Shown here piece after piece: positions 34,201 through 42,551 of a stretch of 64,000 nucleotides of DNA. Within the stretch, counting starts at the first letter, position 1. Every line of letters starts with the position of its first letter. The stretch is from Falsiroseomonas frigidaquae (lineage in GTDB: Bacteria; Pseudomonadota; Alphaproteobacteria; Acetobacterales; Acetobacteraceae). The position numbers and the translations under genes were made by a program. The stretch spans positions 124,001-188,000 of the forward strand of contig NZ_JAAVTX010000006.1 in the NCBI RefSeq assembly GCF_012163145.1, written 5' to 3'. The notes below the pieces were generated by a model. It saw only the letters and a list, made by a program, of their open reading frames with translations. It searched no databases and had not been told where the DNA came from.

Positions 34201-34880
34201 GCGCCGAACAATTCGCGGTAGCCGGACCGGAAGCGGCTGATCGAGGCCGGGTCGAGGAACACCTCCCCCACCGGGCGCAGCACCAGGCCATCGACCTTGG
34301 CACCGCTGCGCTGGGTGGCGGTGTCGAAGGCGCGCAGGTCGTCGATCTCGTCGCCGAAGAAATCCAGGCGGACGGGTTCGCCCTGGCCAGAAGGGAACAG
34401 GTCCACGATGCCGCCGCGCACCGCGTATTCGCCGTGTTCCATGACGGAGCCGGTGCGGTGGTAGCCATTGGCTTCCAGGAACTCGGTCAGCTTCTCCGGC
34501 TTCACCCGCCCGCCGCGCTTCAGCGCCAGGGTTGCACCCTGGAAGGCCGCGCGGGGCGGCACCTTCTGCACCAGGGCGTTGATGGTGGTCAGCAGGATGC
34601 GCGGCGCCCGGGCGGGCTCCGCCAGGCGGGTCAGCGTGGCGACGCGTTCGGAAACGATCTCGGGGTTGGGCGAGACGCGGTCATAGGGCAGACAGTCCCA
34701 GGCCGGGAAGCGCAGCACCTCGACATGCGGGGCGAAGAAGGACAGCGCCTCCGCCATCCGGGCCATTCGCGCATCGTCGCGGCAGACATGCAGCACCGGC
34801 CCGGTCGATTCGGCCCGCCGCCGGGCGAGCAGCAGCGCATCGAAACCTTCCGGCGCGCCATGGACCGTGAGGATGTTCAT
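31266..34880 (-). CDS. mfd: Transcription-repair coupling factor Mfd
   Basis: Full-length Mfd of 1204 residues, which removes stalled RNA polymerase at lesions and recruits UvrA. In order: UvrB-like N-terminal module (VRGGIVDLFPSGQGEPVRLDFF), the RNA-polymerase interaction domain (DLVVHQDHGIGRYDGLE), the RecG-like translocase with Walker A GDVGFGKTE near 628, DEEQ box (VIVDEEQHFG) near 727, TATPIPRTL, and motif VI-like QLRGRVGRG, then a C-terminal TRCF domain. The tail is extended and Pro/Ala/Lys-rich (PPPPPPAPAKSPAKAAP). The ATG at MNILTVHGAPEGF overlaps the end of the upstream sdhE-like gene (ATGA). Confidence 0.97.
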   Translation of the reverse strand: MNILTVHGAPEGFDALLLARRRAESTGPVLHVCRDDARMARMAEALSFFAPHVEVLRFPAWDCLPYDRVSPNPEIVSERVATLTRLAEPARAPRILLTTINALVQKVPPRAAFQGATLALKRGGRVKPEKLTEFLEANGYHRTGSVMEHGEYAVRGGIVDLFPSGQGEPVRLDFFGDEIDDLRAFDTATQRSGAKVDGLVLRPVGEVFLDPASISRFRSGYRELFGAAAGEDPLYVSVSAGRRHPGMEHWAGLFHEHMETLVDHLGEGVSVSLDHQTEDALGARLEMVVDHYEARRMPTREGEVPYRPAPPDRLYIDHDGWIDMLEDARVFRFSPFDQPEHAAGIDAGGRLGRMFNDVRAEGRNVFQAYGEHAAALAKRNMRPVLAAWTRGSRERLGNLLRENNVPAELVENFLDVQKLKLGTVALAIVGIERGFVAPSDKHADGLALVCEQDLLGERIARPPRRRKRADQFIADATEIAQGDLVVHQDHGIGRYDGLETIRISEAPHECLRLIYDGGDKLFLPVENIEVLSRFGSDAAGVALDKLGGSTWQARKAKAKNRIQDMAAALIRIAAERQTRDAPAAIPPEGAWDEFCARFPFAETEDQQRAIADVLEDLAAGRPMDRLICGDVGFGKTEVALRAAFAVAMSGTQVAVVVPTTLLARQHFRVFSTRFEGLPIKVAQLSRMVNAKDAQAVRDGVKDGTINIVVGTHALLAKSIAFADLGLVIVDEEQHFGVAHKERLKQFKADVHVLTLTATPIPRTLQLALTGVREMSVIATPPVDRLAVRTFITPWDSVVIREAILRERFRGGQVFCVCPRLEDLPRLRERLTEIVPEARIAEAHGRLAPTELERVMTEFGDQKYDILLSTNIVESGLDMPAVNTLLIHRADMFGLAGLYQLRGRVGRGKLRGYAYLTWPQTHRLSAAAEKRLEVMQTLDNLGAGFTLASHDLDIRGAGNLLGDEQSGHIREVGIELYQQMLEDAVQNLKSGAREDAREDRDWTPQINLGLPVMLPEAYVRDLPVRLGLYRRIGSLQTEAEIEAMAAELADRFGKLPAEAETLLQVVWLKALCRQVGVEKLDVGPKGIVLGFRGNRFPNPPGLIEWVTGQHGAAKLRPDHKLAWAQEMPYEARIRAARELLSALAEVAQGRVPKASAPPPPPPAPAKSPAKAAPAFKKTVFRAGNVPPTPKGASTKPIPFPGRWKR

Positions 34881-35206
34881 CGCAGGTGCGGCGGCAGCCC
34901 GGCGCCGGATTCGTTGCACTCCACCAGCATGCGGGACAGCAGGGGGCTGGCGACATCGGCCGGAATCGGGCGGCGCTGCATCAGCCAATCGGCCAGATCG
35001 ACATCCGGCAATTCCAGGATCTGCTCCAGCTCATCCAGCTCCGCCTCGGTGAAGGCCGCGATGTGGCGGGCGACGAAGGCGCCGACCATCAGGTCGGTCT
35101 CCTTGGTGCCGCGGTGCCAGGCGCGGAAATTCAGCCGGCGCCGCCGGGGATCGAGCGGCTGGTCGAGTTCCGGAGCGGGATGGGACGTCGGGTCGAGGTC
35201 GGTCAG
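34877..35206 (-). CDS. sdhE: Succinate dehydrogenase assembly factor 2 (SdhE) with non-standard start
   Basis: SdhE-family flavinylation factor, needed to attach FAD to succinate dehydrogenase. The core DPRRRRLNFRAWHRGTKETD contains the conserved RGxxE motif, followed by ELDELEQILELPDVDLADWL. The frame is clear of stops up to 35243, but has no ATG, GTG or TTG before an internal ATG at 35089 that would delete the RGxxE motif. A CTG at 35206 giving 109 residues is proposed here. A one-base change in the C-run near 35231 would instead join an ATG at 35259. The stop overlaps the mfd start. Confidence 0.65.
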   Translation of the reverse strand: MTDLDPTSHPAPELDQPLDPRRRRLNFRAWHRGTKETDLMVGAFVARHIAAFTEAELDELEQILELPDVDLADWLMQRRPIPADVASPLLSRMLVECNESGAGLPPHLR

Positions 35207-35269
35207 CTTGAGGGTCTCGGCGTTCTGGGGGATGTCGGGCTACTAACCCGCCACGTCATATAGAGGCCC

Positions 35270-37387
35270 ATGGGAATCCTGTCAGCAAGCGGCCCCCAAA
35301 ATGCGCCGGCATATGTGACGCCTCTGCTGGCGCCGCTTGACGGGCTGCCCGGCATCGGCCGCACGCTGGCCGCCCTGCTGGCCGAGGCCGCGGGCGGGCC
35401 GCGCGTGCTGGACCTGCTGCTGCACCTGCCGGAACGCGTGGTGATCCGCCGCCGCGCCGCGACGCCGGCGGAGGCGCCGCTCGACCAGGATTGCGTGCTG
35501 GAAGTGGTCGCCACCGCCCACCGCGCCGCCCGGTCCGGCCGCAGCCAGCGCAGCTATGTCGAGGTGCGGGCCGAGTCGGGCGGGCAGCCGCTGGTGCTGC
35601 GCTTCATGAATGGCCGCCTGCCCTGGATCTTGAAGCTGCTGCCGCCCGGCGAGACCCGCTTCCTCGCCGGGCGCGTGCAGACGGAAGGCGCCAACGGCTT
35701 CGCCATGATGAACCCGACCGTGGCGGAGCAGGAAACGGCGCTGCCGCTGGTCGAGCCGGTCTGGCCCATGGTGCGCGGACTGACCGGCCGGCGCATCGCC
35801 AACGCCATGGACCAGGCGCTCGCCCTTCTGCCGGATCTTCCTGAGTGGGCCGATGCGTCCCTGGTGGCACAGGAAGGCTGGCCGAGCTTTGCCGCGGCGA
35901 TCCGCGCCCTGCAACGCCCCACAGGTCCGATCCCCGCCCTGCCCCGCCGCCGCCTGGCCTATGACGAGCTGCTGGCGCACCAGATCGCCGTCGCCCTGGT
36001 GCGGCAGCGGCAGCGGGACCGGCCGGGGCGCGCCCTGCCCGGCACCGGGGAACTGGCGGCCAGGGCGCTGGCCGCCTTCGGCCATGAACCCACCGCCGGC
36101 CAGGCCCAGGCGCTGGCCGAGATCGCCAAGGACATGGCCAGCCCCCGCCGCATGCTGCGGCTGGTGCAGGGCGATGTGGGGTCCGGCAAGACGCTGGTGG
36201 CAGTGCTGGCTATGCTCCAGGCGGTGGAGTCCGGCGCCCAGGCCGCCCTGATGGCGCCGACCGAGCTTCTGGCCCGGCAGCATCTGCGGACATTGGAAAA
36301 ACTCTGCATCCCGGCCGGGGTGCAGGTGGAATTGCTGACCGGCAGCGTGAAGGGCGCCGCCCGCAAGCGGGTGCTGCGCGGCCTGGCGGATGGCATGGTG
36401 CAGGTGGTGGTCGGCACCCACGCCCTGTTCCAGGAGGCGGTGGTGTTCCGCAACCTCGGCCTGTCCGTGGTGGACGAACAGCACCGCTTCGGCATCGGCC
36501 AGCGTCTGATGCTGGCGCAGAAGGGCCGGGACGCGGACATGCTCGTGATGACCGCCACCCCCATCCCGCGCACCCTGCTGCTGACGCAATGGGGCGAGAT
36601 GGCCGTCAGCAGGCTCGAGGGCAAACCCGCCGGCCGCCAGCCCATCGCCACCCGCATCGTCAGCCAGGAGAGGCTGCCGGAGGTCATCGACCGCCTGGGC
36701 GAGGCGATCGCCCGCGGGGAGCGCGCCTATTGGGTGGTGCGCGCCATCTCCGGCGGCGAACGGGACGATTCGGTGGCTGCCGAGGATCGCTTCGCCGAAC
36801 TCGCCGCCCGCTTCCCCGGCAAGGTCGGCATGGCGCATGGCATACAGGATCTGGCGGTGCGGGAGGCCGCGCTGGCCGATTTCGCCACCGGCACCACCCA
36901 GCTTCTGGTGGCGACCACCGTCATCGAGGTCGGCGTGGACGTGCCGGACGCCACCATCATGCTGATCGAGCAGGCGGAACGCTTCGGGCTGGCCGCGCTG
37001 CACCAGCTTCGCGGCCGCGTCGGCCGCGGCGCCAAGCCGTCCTCCTGCCTGCTGGTACATTCCCCGGCGCTTGGGGAAGCCGAGAAGCGCCGCCTGCTGG
37101 TGCTGCGGGATACGGAGGATGGCTTCCGGATCGCCGAGGAAGATCTGTTCACCCGTGGTGGCGGCCAGGCGCTCGGCGCCCGGCAATCGGGCCTGCCCGG
37201 CGCCCGGCTGCTGGACCCGCGCGAGGAGGCGGAGGAGGTCGCCCGGCTCACCCACCTCGCCCACCGCGACGCTGCCCTGCTGATGCATCGTGATCCACCG
37301 TTGGAAACGACGCGTGGGCAGGCGGCGCTCGGCCTGCTGGGGCTGTTCGGGCATGACACGACGCTGGCGACGCTGGACGCCGGGTAA
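35270..37387 (+). CDS. recG: ATP-dependent DNA helicase RecG
   Basis: RecG branch-migration helicase of 705 residues, which remodels stalled forks and Holliday junctions. An N-terminal wedge/OB region (LPERVVIRR, LPWILKLLPPGETRFLAGRV) precedes helicase motifs: Walker A GDVGSGKT near 301-308, DEQH box SVVDEQHRFG near 401, TATPIPRTLLL, the motif V region ATTVIEVGVDVP and motif VI LHQLRGRVGRG. The C-terminal wedge-contact segment FRIAEEDLFTRGGG is present. It is divergent from sdhE-mfd with a short shared promoter region. Confidence 0.97.
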   Translation: MGILSASGPQNAPAYVTPLLAPLDGLPGIGRTLAALLAEAAGGPRVLDLLLHLPERVVIRRRAATPAEAPLDQDCVLEVVATAHRAARSGRSQRSYVEVRAESGGQPLVLRFMNGRLPWILKLLPPGETRFLAGRVQTEGANGFAMMNPTVAEQETALPLVEPVWPMVRGLTGRRIANAMDQALALLPDLPEWADASLVAQEGWPSFAAAIRALQRPTGPIPALPRRRLAYDELLAHQIAVALVRQRQRDRPGRALPGTGELAARALAAFGHEPTAGQAQALAEIAKDMASPRRMLRLVQGDVGSGKTLVAVLAMLQAVESGAQAALMAPTELLARQHLRTLEKLCIPAGVQVELLTGSVKGAARKRVLRGLADGMVQVVVGTHALFQEAVVFRNLGLSVVDEQHRFGIGQRLMLAQKGRDADMLVMTATPIPRTLLLTQWGEMAVSRLEGKPAGRQPIATRIVSQERLPEVIDRLGEAIARGERAYWVVRAISGGERDDSVAAEDRFAELAARFPGKVGMAHGIQDLAVREAALADFATGTTQLLVATTVIEVGVDVPDATIMLIEQAERFGLAALHQLRGRVGRGAKPSSCLLVHSPALGEAEKRRLLVLRDTEDGFRIAEEDLFTRGGGQALGARQSGLPGARLLDPREEAEEVARLTHLAHRDAALLMHRDPPLETTRGQAALGLLGLFGHDTTLATLDAG

Positions 37388-37458
37388 CCCGGCTGCGCGG
37401 GTGGGGGGTTGCATCCATCCCCCCGCCTCCTTAATCGCGGCGCTGTGTATTCCGGGGG

Positions 37459-38199
37459 GTGCCGGCTTTGACTGCGCTGATCGAGATCGAGCGCCTGACA
37501 AAACGCTTCGGGGGTTTCACGGCCGTCGATGACGTGACCTTCTCCGTCGCCAAGGGCGAGGTGCTGGGCTTCCTCGGCCCGAATGGCGCCGGCAAATCCA
37601 CCACCATGCGGATGCTGGCGGGCTTCATGACGCCCACCTCCGGCACCGCCCGCATCTGCGGCGAGGATGTGGTGGACCGGCCAGTGGCGGCGAAGCGCCA
37701 TCTGGGCTTCCTGCCCGAGGGCGCGCCGACCTATCCTGAGATGACCGTCACCGGCTTCCTGCAATTCTGCGGACGTGCCCGCGGCTTCCATGGCTCGGCG
37801 CTGAATGACCGCGTGGCCCACGCCATGGCCCTCACCCAGCTCGAGGGTGTCCGCCTGCAGCCGGTGGAGACGCTTTCGAAGGGCTTCAAGCGCCGCGTCG
37901 GCCTGGCCGCCGCGCTGCTGCACGACCCCGCCGTGCTGGTGCTGGACGAACCGACCGATGGCCTCGACCCGAACCAGAAGCACGAGGTCCGCAACCTGAT
38001 CCGCGCCATGGCGCCGGAGAAGGCGATCGTCATCTCGACCCATATCCTCGAGGAAGTCGCCGCCGTCTGCACCCGCGCCGTGGTCATCGCGCGCGGCCGC
38101 GTGGTGGCGGATGCGACGCCGGCGGAACTTGCCGCGAAGGGACCGACCATGGACGCCGTCTTCCGCGCCCTCACCCTCCCCGAAGTGGAGGCAGCGTGA
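37459..38199 (+). CDS. ABC transporter ATP-binding protein (Gld-type operon)
   Basis: ABC ATPase of 246 residues: Walker A GPNGAGKST near 38-46, signature LSKGFKRRVGLAAAL, Walker B VLVLDEPTDGLDP, switch His in ISTHILEEV. The signature has Lys where most have Gly-Gly. It belongs with the GldA/NatA/CcmA-like exporters and heads an operon whose next genes resemble GldF and GldG. Start GTG, or TTG three codons later which has a better-spaced G-rich sequence. Its end overlaps the permease start. Confidence 0.9.
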   Translation: MPALTALIEIERLTKRFGGFTAVDDVTFSVAKGEVLGFLGPNGAGKSTTMRMLAGFMTPTSGTARICGEDVVDRPVAAKRHLGFLPEGAPTYPEMTVTGFLQFCGRARGFHGSALNDRVAHAMALTQLEGVRLQPVETLSKGFKRRVGLAAALLHDPAVLVLDEPTDGLDPNQKHEVRNLIRAMAPEKAIVISTHILEEVAAVCTRAVVIARGRVVADATPAELAAKGPTMDAVFRALTLPEVEAA

Positions 38200-38930
38200 T
38201 GGGCGGCCTGGTCACCGTCTTTCGCCGCGAGTTGGCGGGCTACTTCGCCACGCCCGTGGCCTATGTCTTCATCGTCATCTTCCTGGTGATGGCCGGCGCG
38301 CTGACCTTCACGCTGGGCAATTTCTTCGCCCGCGGTCAGGCGGATTTGCAGCCCTTCTTCACCTTCGTGCCCTGGCTGTTCCTGTTCCTGGTCCCGGCCC
38401 TGACCATGCGGCTCTGGGCCGAGGAACGCCGGCTGGGCACCATTGAGCTTCTTCTCACCCTGCCGCTGGCGCAGTGGGAGGCCGTGGTCGGCAAGTTCCT
38501 CGCCGCCTGGGCCTTCTGCGCCATCGCGCTGGCGCTGACATTCCCGCTGGTCATCACGGTGAATGTGCTCGGCAATCCGGATAACGGCGTGATCCTGACC
38601 GGCTATCTCGGCTGCCTGATGGTGGCCGGCGCCTTCCTGGCGGTTGGCGCGGCGATTTCCGCGCTGACGAAGAACCAGGTCATCGCCTTCGTGCTCGCGG
38701 TCGCCGCCTGCTTCTTCCTGACCGCCGCCGGCAGCCCGGTGGTGACGGAGTTCCTGTCGCAGCGCGTGCCGCAGCTGGCGGATATCGCCCGCGGCATCAG
38801 CATCACGGAACGCCTCGGCGGCTTCACCCGTGGCGTGATCTCGGCGCGGGACGTCGTGTTCTTCGCCTCCTTCATGGCCTTCTTCCTGTTCGCGAACACC
38901 ATCGCGATCGACCAGCGGAAGGCGGATTGA
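38199..38930 (+). CDS. ABC transporter permease (GldF-like)
   Basis: ABC-2 type permease of 243 residues with six hydrophobic segments (for example YFATPVAYVFIVIFLVMAG, FLFLVPALTMRLWAEERRLG, FLAVGAAISALTK). The motif AEERRLGTIELLLTLPL is typical of GldF/NosY-like permeases. The ATG is preceded by GGAGG at good spacing and overlaps the ATPase stop. With the ATPase and the following GldG-like protein it forms a complex of unknown cargo in the inner membrane. In gliding Bacteroidetes the related complex is motility-linked; in proteobacteria the role is not known. Confidence 0.9.
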   Translation: MGGLVTVFRRELAGYFATPVAYVFIVIFLVMAGALTFTLGNFFARGQADLQPFFTFVPWLFLFLVPALTMRLWAEERRLGTIELLLTLPLAQWEAVVGKFLAAWAFCAIALALTFPLVITVNVLGNPDNGVILTGYLGCLMVAGAFLAVGAAISALTKNQVIAFVLAVAACFFLTAAGSPVVTEFLSQRVPQLADIARGISITERLGGFTRGVISARDVVFFASFMAFFLFANTIAIDQRKAD

Positions 38931-40870
38931 GCCTCATGAGCATTTCCCTCAGTCCCGCAAAGCCCCAGGGCAAGCGCGGCCTTTCGGCCCTGCTGGCGCT
39001 TGCGCTGGCCGCCGTGCTGCTGGTCGGCGTCAACATGCTGGCCGACCGGCTGCTGTCCCGCGCCCGCATCGACCTGACGCAGAACCGCCTCTACACGCTG
39101 TCCGACGGTACCCGTCAGGTGCTGCAGGGGTTGGATGACCCGATCACCTTCCGGGTGTTCTATTCCCGCCGCCTCGGCGCCGCGATCCCGCTCTATGGCG
39201 CCTATGCCGAGCGCGTGCGCGCCATGCTGGAGGAATACGCGGCGGTTTCCGATGGCAAGGTCCGCCTGGAATTCTACGACCCGGAGCCCTTCTCCGAGAC
39301 CGAGGACCGCGCCATGGCGCTCGGCATCCAGGGCGTGCCGGTGGATCAGTCCGGCGAGCAGGTCTATTTCGGCCTGGCCGGCGTGAACCTGCTGGATGAC
39401 GAGCGGACCATCCCGTTCTTCCAGCCGGACCGCGAGCGTTTCCTGGAATACGACCTGACCCGCATGGTGTGGGAGCTGTCGAACCCGACCCGCCCGGTGC
39501 TCGGCGTGATCTCCTCCCTGCCGCTGAACGGCGACCCGCGGGCGATGATGATGCGCCAGCCGGGGGTGGGTCAGCCCTATGTGGTGATGAACCAGATCCG
39601 CAACTTCTACACCGTGCGCGACGTCGCCATCGACGCGCAGGTGATCGAGCCGGATGTGCAGGTGCTGCTGGTCGCGCATGCGCAGAACCTGTCGGATGCC
39701 ACGCTGTACGCGATCGACCAGTTCGTCATGCGCGGCGGCCGGCTGATCGCGCTGACCGACCCGCACAGCGAAAGCCAGGCCTCCCGCCCCGCCCCCGGGC
39801 AGCGGCCGCCGAGCGATACCTCCTCCTCCCTGTCGCGGCTGCTGAATGCCTGGGGCGTCGAGGCGCCTTCGGACAAGGTGGTGCTGGACCTGCGCGGCGC
39901 CTGGCGCGTGCGGGCCGATCCACGGGACCGGGTGCAGGCGGTGGACTACGTCGCCTGGTACAACGTGCCGACCGAGGGGCTGAACCGCACGGAGGTCGCC
40001 ACCGCCGAACTGCAGCAGGTCACCGTCGCCTCCGCCGGCGAGGTGCGCCGGCGCGAGGGTTCCAGCGTGGAATTCACCCCGCTGGTCACCAGCAGCGCGC
40101 GGTCCATGCTGGTCGATGCGACCGCGGTTCGCACCGACCCCAGCCCGGCCCGCCTGCTGGCCGCCTTCGAGCCGGATGACGCCACGCATGTGATCGTCGC
40201 ACGGGTGCGCGGCGCGCTGACCTCCGCCTTCGAGGCGGCGCCCCCGCCGCCCGAGGGCGCCGAGCGCCCGGCCGACTTCCCCGCGCACCGTGCCAGCACC
40301 GAGGGTCCGGCCAACCTGATCGTCGGCAACGACGCTGACATCCTGGAGGACCGGTTCTGGGTCCGCACCCAGGATTTCTTCGGCCAGCAGGTGGCGACGC
40401 CGATCAGCGACAACGGCGCCTTCCTGATCAACCTCGCCGACAGCATGGCGGGTGGCGAGGCGCTGGTCTCGCTGCGGTCCCGCGGTGAATCGCTGCGGCC
40501 CTTCGCCCTGGTGGAGGATATCCGCCGTGATGCGGAGGCGCAGTTCCGCCAGACGGAGCGCGGCCTGACCGAACGCCTGGAAGCCACCGAGCGCCGCCTG
40601 CGGGAACTCCGCCAAGGGGGGGGCCAGGGCGCACCGGCGAACGCCGTCATCACGCCCGAGCAGCGCGCTGAGATCGACGCGGCGCGCGCCGAGATCGTCC
40701 GCACCCGCGGGCAGCTCCGCCAGGTTCAGCTCGAACTGCGGCGGGACATCGAGCGGCTGGAGACCTGGCTGCGCCTCGTCAACATCGCCCTGGTGCCGGC
40801 GCTGCTGACGCTGTTCGCCATCGGCCTCGGCATCATGCGGAACCGTCGCCGCGCGGGGGCACGCGCATGA
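38927..40870 (+). CDS. GldG-family ABC transporter auxiliary protein
   Basis: Protein of 647 residues: an N-terminal membrane helix (LLALALAAVLLVGVNMLA), a large extracytoplasmic domain of the ABC_transp_aux/GldG type (IDLTQNRLYTLSDGTRQVL, ITFRVFYSRR, VRLEFYDPEPFSE), a Pro-rich loop near 440, a coiled-coil-like stretch about 550-620 and a C-terminal membrane helix near the end. This is the usual layout for the Gld-family substrate-binding-like subunit. TTG overlapping the permease stop with GGAAGG upstream is used as start; an ATG three codons later is an alternative. Coupling to the downstream DUF4340 gene is by ATGA. Confidence 0.9.
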   Translation: MSLMSISLSPAKPQGKRGLSALLALALAAVLLVGVNMLADRLLSRARIDLTQNRLYTLSDGTRQVLQGLDDPITFRVFYSRRLGAAIPLYGAYAERVRAMLEEYAAVSDGKVRLEFYDPEPFSETEDRAMALGIQGVPVDQSGEQVYFGLAGVNLLDDERTIPFFQPDRERFLEYDLTRMVWELSNPTRPVLGVISSLPLNGDPRAMMMRQPGVGQPYVVMNQIRNFYTVRDVAIDAQVIEPDVQVLLVAHAQNLSDATLYAIDQFVMRGGRLIALTDPHSESQASRPAPGQRPPSDTSSSLSRLLNAWGVEAPSDKVVLDLRGAWRVRADPRDRVQAVDYVAWYNVPTEGLNRTEVATAELQQVTVASAGEVRRREGSSVEFTPLVTSSARSMLVDATAVRTDPSPARLLAAFEPDDATHVIVARVRGALTSAFEAAPPPPEGAERPADFPAHRASTEGPANLIVGNDADILEDRFWVRTQDFFGQQVATPISDNGAFLINLADSMAGGEALVSLRSRGESLRPFALVEDIRRDAEAQFRQTERGLTERLEATERRLRELRQGGGQGAPANAVITPEQRAEIDAARAEIVRTRGQLRQVQLELRRDIERLETWLRLVNIALVPALLTLFAIGLGIMRNRRRAGARA

Positions 40871-42015
40871 GGCGCCGCACCCTTCTCGCCCTCGGCGGTG
40901 CCGCGGCGGCGGCCGTCGGTGGCGCCATCCTGCTGACGCCGGATCGCGCCAGCCCGCCCCCCACCTCCGCCAGCGACCTCGCCTTCCCGGGCCTGGCGCC
41001 ACGGCTGGCGAATGCGGCGACGATCGAGGTGAAGCGCCATGACGGCACGCTGCTGGTGCGCCGCAATGCCGCCGATACCTGGGTGCTGCCGGCGAAGGCG
41101 GACTATCCGGTCCGCCCGGAACGGGTGCGGGAGCTGCTGGTGGGCCTGACGGAGCTGCGCCTGACGGAGCCGCGTACCGCCAACCCGGAGATGCTCGACC
41201 GCCTCGGCCTGGACGATCCCTCCCGCCCCGCCGCCACATCCTCCCTGCTCCGCCTGCTGGACGCGCAGGGCGGCGTGATCGCGGAGCTGGTGGTCGGCCG
41301 GCGCCGGGTGCGGGTGCAGGGCAATGTGCCGGAATCCGTCTATGTCCGGCGCCCGGAGGAAACCCAGGCCTGGCTCGCCGAGGGCCGGCTGCCGCTGGAT
41401 GCGGACCCGAATCTGTGGATCGACCGCGACCTCGCCAATATCCCCCGCGACCGGGTGCGTGGCGCCACGGTGATGCGCCAGGGCGAGGCGCCGCTGATCC
41501 TGCGCCGCGGTGCCGACACCGACGCCCCGCTGGCCGTGCTGGAGCCCACAACCACGCCGGAGCTGGACGAGATCAGCCTGGACGAGGTGGCGCGCGGCTT
41601 CGAATTCCTGACGTTTCTCGATGTCCGCAAGGCCGCCGAAATTCCCGGCGAGCGGATTGGCGAGGGTCGCTTCGAACTGACCGACAACCTCCGCATCACG
41701 GTCACCGCGCATAAGGATGGCGAGACGCTGTGGGCGACGCTGGCGGCGGAAGGCGATGAGGAAGCCGCGCGGCTGAATGCGCGCTGGCAGGGCTGGGCCT
41801 ATCAGCTCGGCCAGTGGAAGGAGAAGGCCTTCGTGCCGCGGCTGGAGGATCTGCGGAAGCAGGAAGCCACCGCACCGGCGCAAACCGATGCAGCCCAGCC
41901 CACTGCATCCGAGCCCGCTACTCCGGGGACCGGTGCTCCTGCGACCGCTACTCCGGGGACCGGTACCCCAGGCACAACCGGGGCAGCTCCCGAATCGCCC
42001 GCCACACCCCAGTGA
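40867..42015 (+). CDS. DUF4340 domain protein of Gld-type operon
   Basis: Exported or membrane-anchored protein of 382 residues. The N-terminus MRRRTLLALGGAAAAAVGGA looks like a signal or anchor; the body contains the DUF4340 region (TIEVKRHDGTLLVRR, ADYPVRPERVRELLVGLTEL). The tail is low complexity, rich in Ala, Pro and Thr, and contains a 30-base tandem repeat. DUF4340 proteins regularly follow GldG-like genes, so it is likely a subunit of the same envelope complex, function unknown. Start and stop overlap both neighbours, so all genes here share one transcript. Confidence 0.88.
   Translation: MRRRTLLALGGAAAAAVGGAILLTPDRASPPPTSASDLAFPGLAPRLANAATIEVKRHDGTLLVRRNAADTWVLPAKADYPVRPERVRELLVGLTELRLTEPRTANPEMLDRLGLDDPSRPAATSSLLRLLDAQGGVIAELVVGRRRVRVQGNVPESVYVRRPEETQAWLAEGRLPLDADPNLWIDRDLANIPRDRVRGATVMRQGEAPLILRRGADTDAPLAVLEPTTTPELDEISLDEVARGFEFLTFLDVRKAAEIPGERIGEGRFELTDNLRITVTAHKDGETLWATLAAEGDEEAARLNARWQGWAYQLGQWKEKAFVPRLEDLRKQEATAPAQTDAAQPTASEPATPGTGAPATATPGTGTPGTTGAAPESPATPQ
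41915..41964 (+). repeat. 30-base tandem repeat in DUF4340 gene tail
   Basis: The 20 bases at 41915-41934 recur exactly at 41945-41964, period 30. The repeat encodes PATPGTG-type units in the low-complexity tail, so its length can change by whole codons without breaking the frame. Confidence 0.8.
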
Positions 42016-42473
42016 CGGGCCTGGCCACCGCCGGGCTCAATCCGCGCGAATACCCCACCCGTCCCTGGGTCGGCATCGGCGTTGTGCTGCTGCGGGGGAA
42101 TGACGTGCTGCTGATCCGCCGCGGCCGCGCGCCGCGGCTTGGCGAATGGTCGCTGCCCGGTGGCGGCCAGCGCCTGGGCGAGACGGCGGAGGCCTGCGCC
42201 CGCCGCGAATTGCTGGAGGAAGCGGGCGTCGAGGCCGGGCCGCTCCAGCTGCTCGCCGTGGTCGATGCGATCACGCCCGGGGAGGAAGGGCGTGGCCCGC
42301 GCTTCCACTACACCATCATCGATTTCGCCGGCGCCTGGCTGTCCGGCACGGCTCGCCCGGGCGGTGACGTGACGGAGGTCGCCTGGGCCGGGCTGGATGC
42401 GCTGGAGCCCTTCGGCCTGTGGCCGGAGGCGCTGCGCGTCATCGCCTTGGCCCGGCAGCGAGCGGTGGCATGA
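42012..42473 (+). CDS. Nudix hydrolase
   Basis: Nudix hydrolase of 153 residues with a complete Nudix box, G-x5-E-x7-REL-x-EE-x-G-V, seen as GGGQRLGETAEACARRELLE followed by EAGV. It hydrolyses a nucleoside diphosphate linked to another group; the substrate cannot be read from the box. The start GTG overlaps the DUF4340 stop (GTGA), making it the last gene of the Gld-type operon. A Nudix gene coupled to this transporter is unusual enough to note. No signal peptide. Confidence 0.9.
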   Translation: MTGLATAGLNPREYPTRPWVGIGVVLLRGNDVLLIRRGRAPRLGEWSLPGGGQRLGETAEACARRELLEEAGVEAGPLQLLAVVDAITPGEEGRGPRFHYTIIDFAGAWLSGTARPGGDVTEVAWAGLDALEPFGLWPEALRVIALARQRAVA

Positions 42474-42551
42474 AGCACACGGTCCCATGCGGCTGCCACT
42501 GTCGCGATCGTGCAGTGGCGCCGTTGGCGGATCATGTCAGCTTGGTGATGG

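Noticed and set aside
30174..35246. A plus-strand open frame of about 1690 codons antisense to mfd
   Set aside because: Rich in Arg, His, Gln and Ala with no domain; it mirrors the codon structure of mfd, whose helicase motifs are intact. It is a GC-driven antisense shadow.
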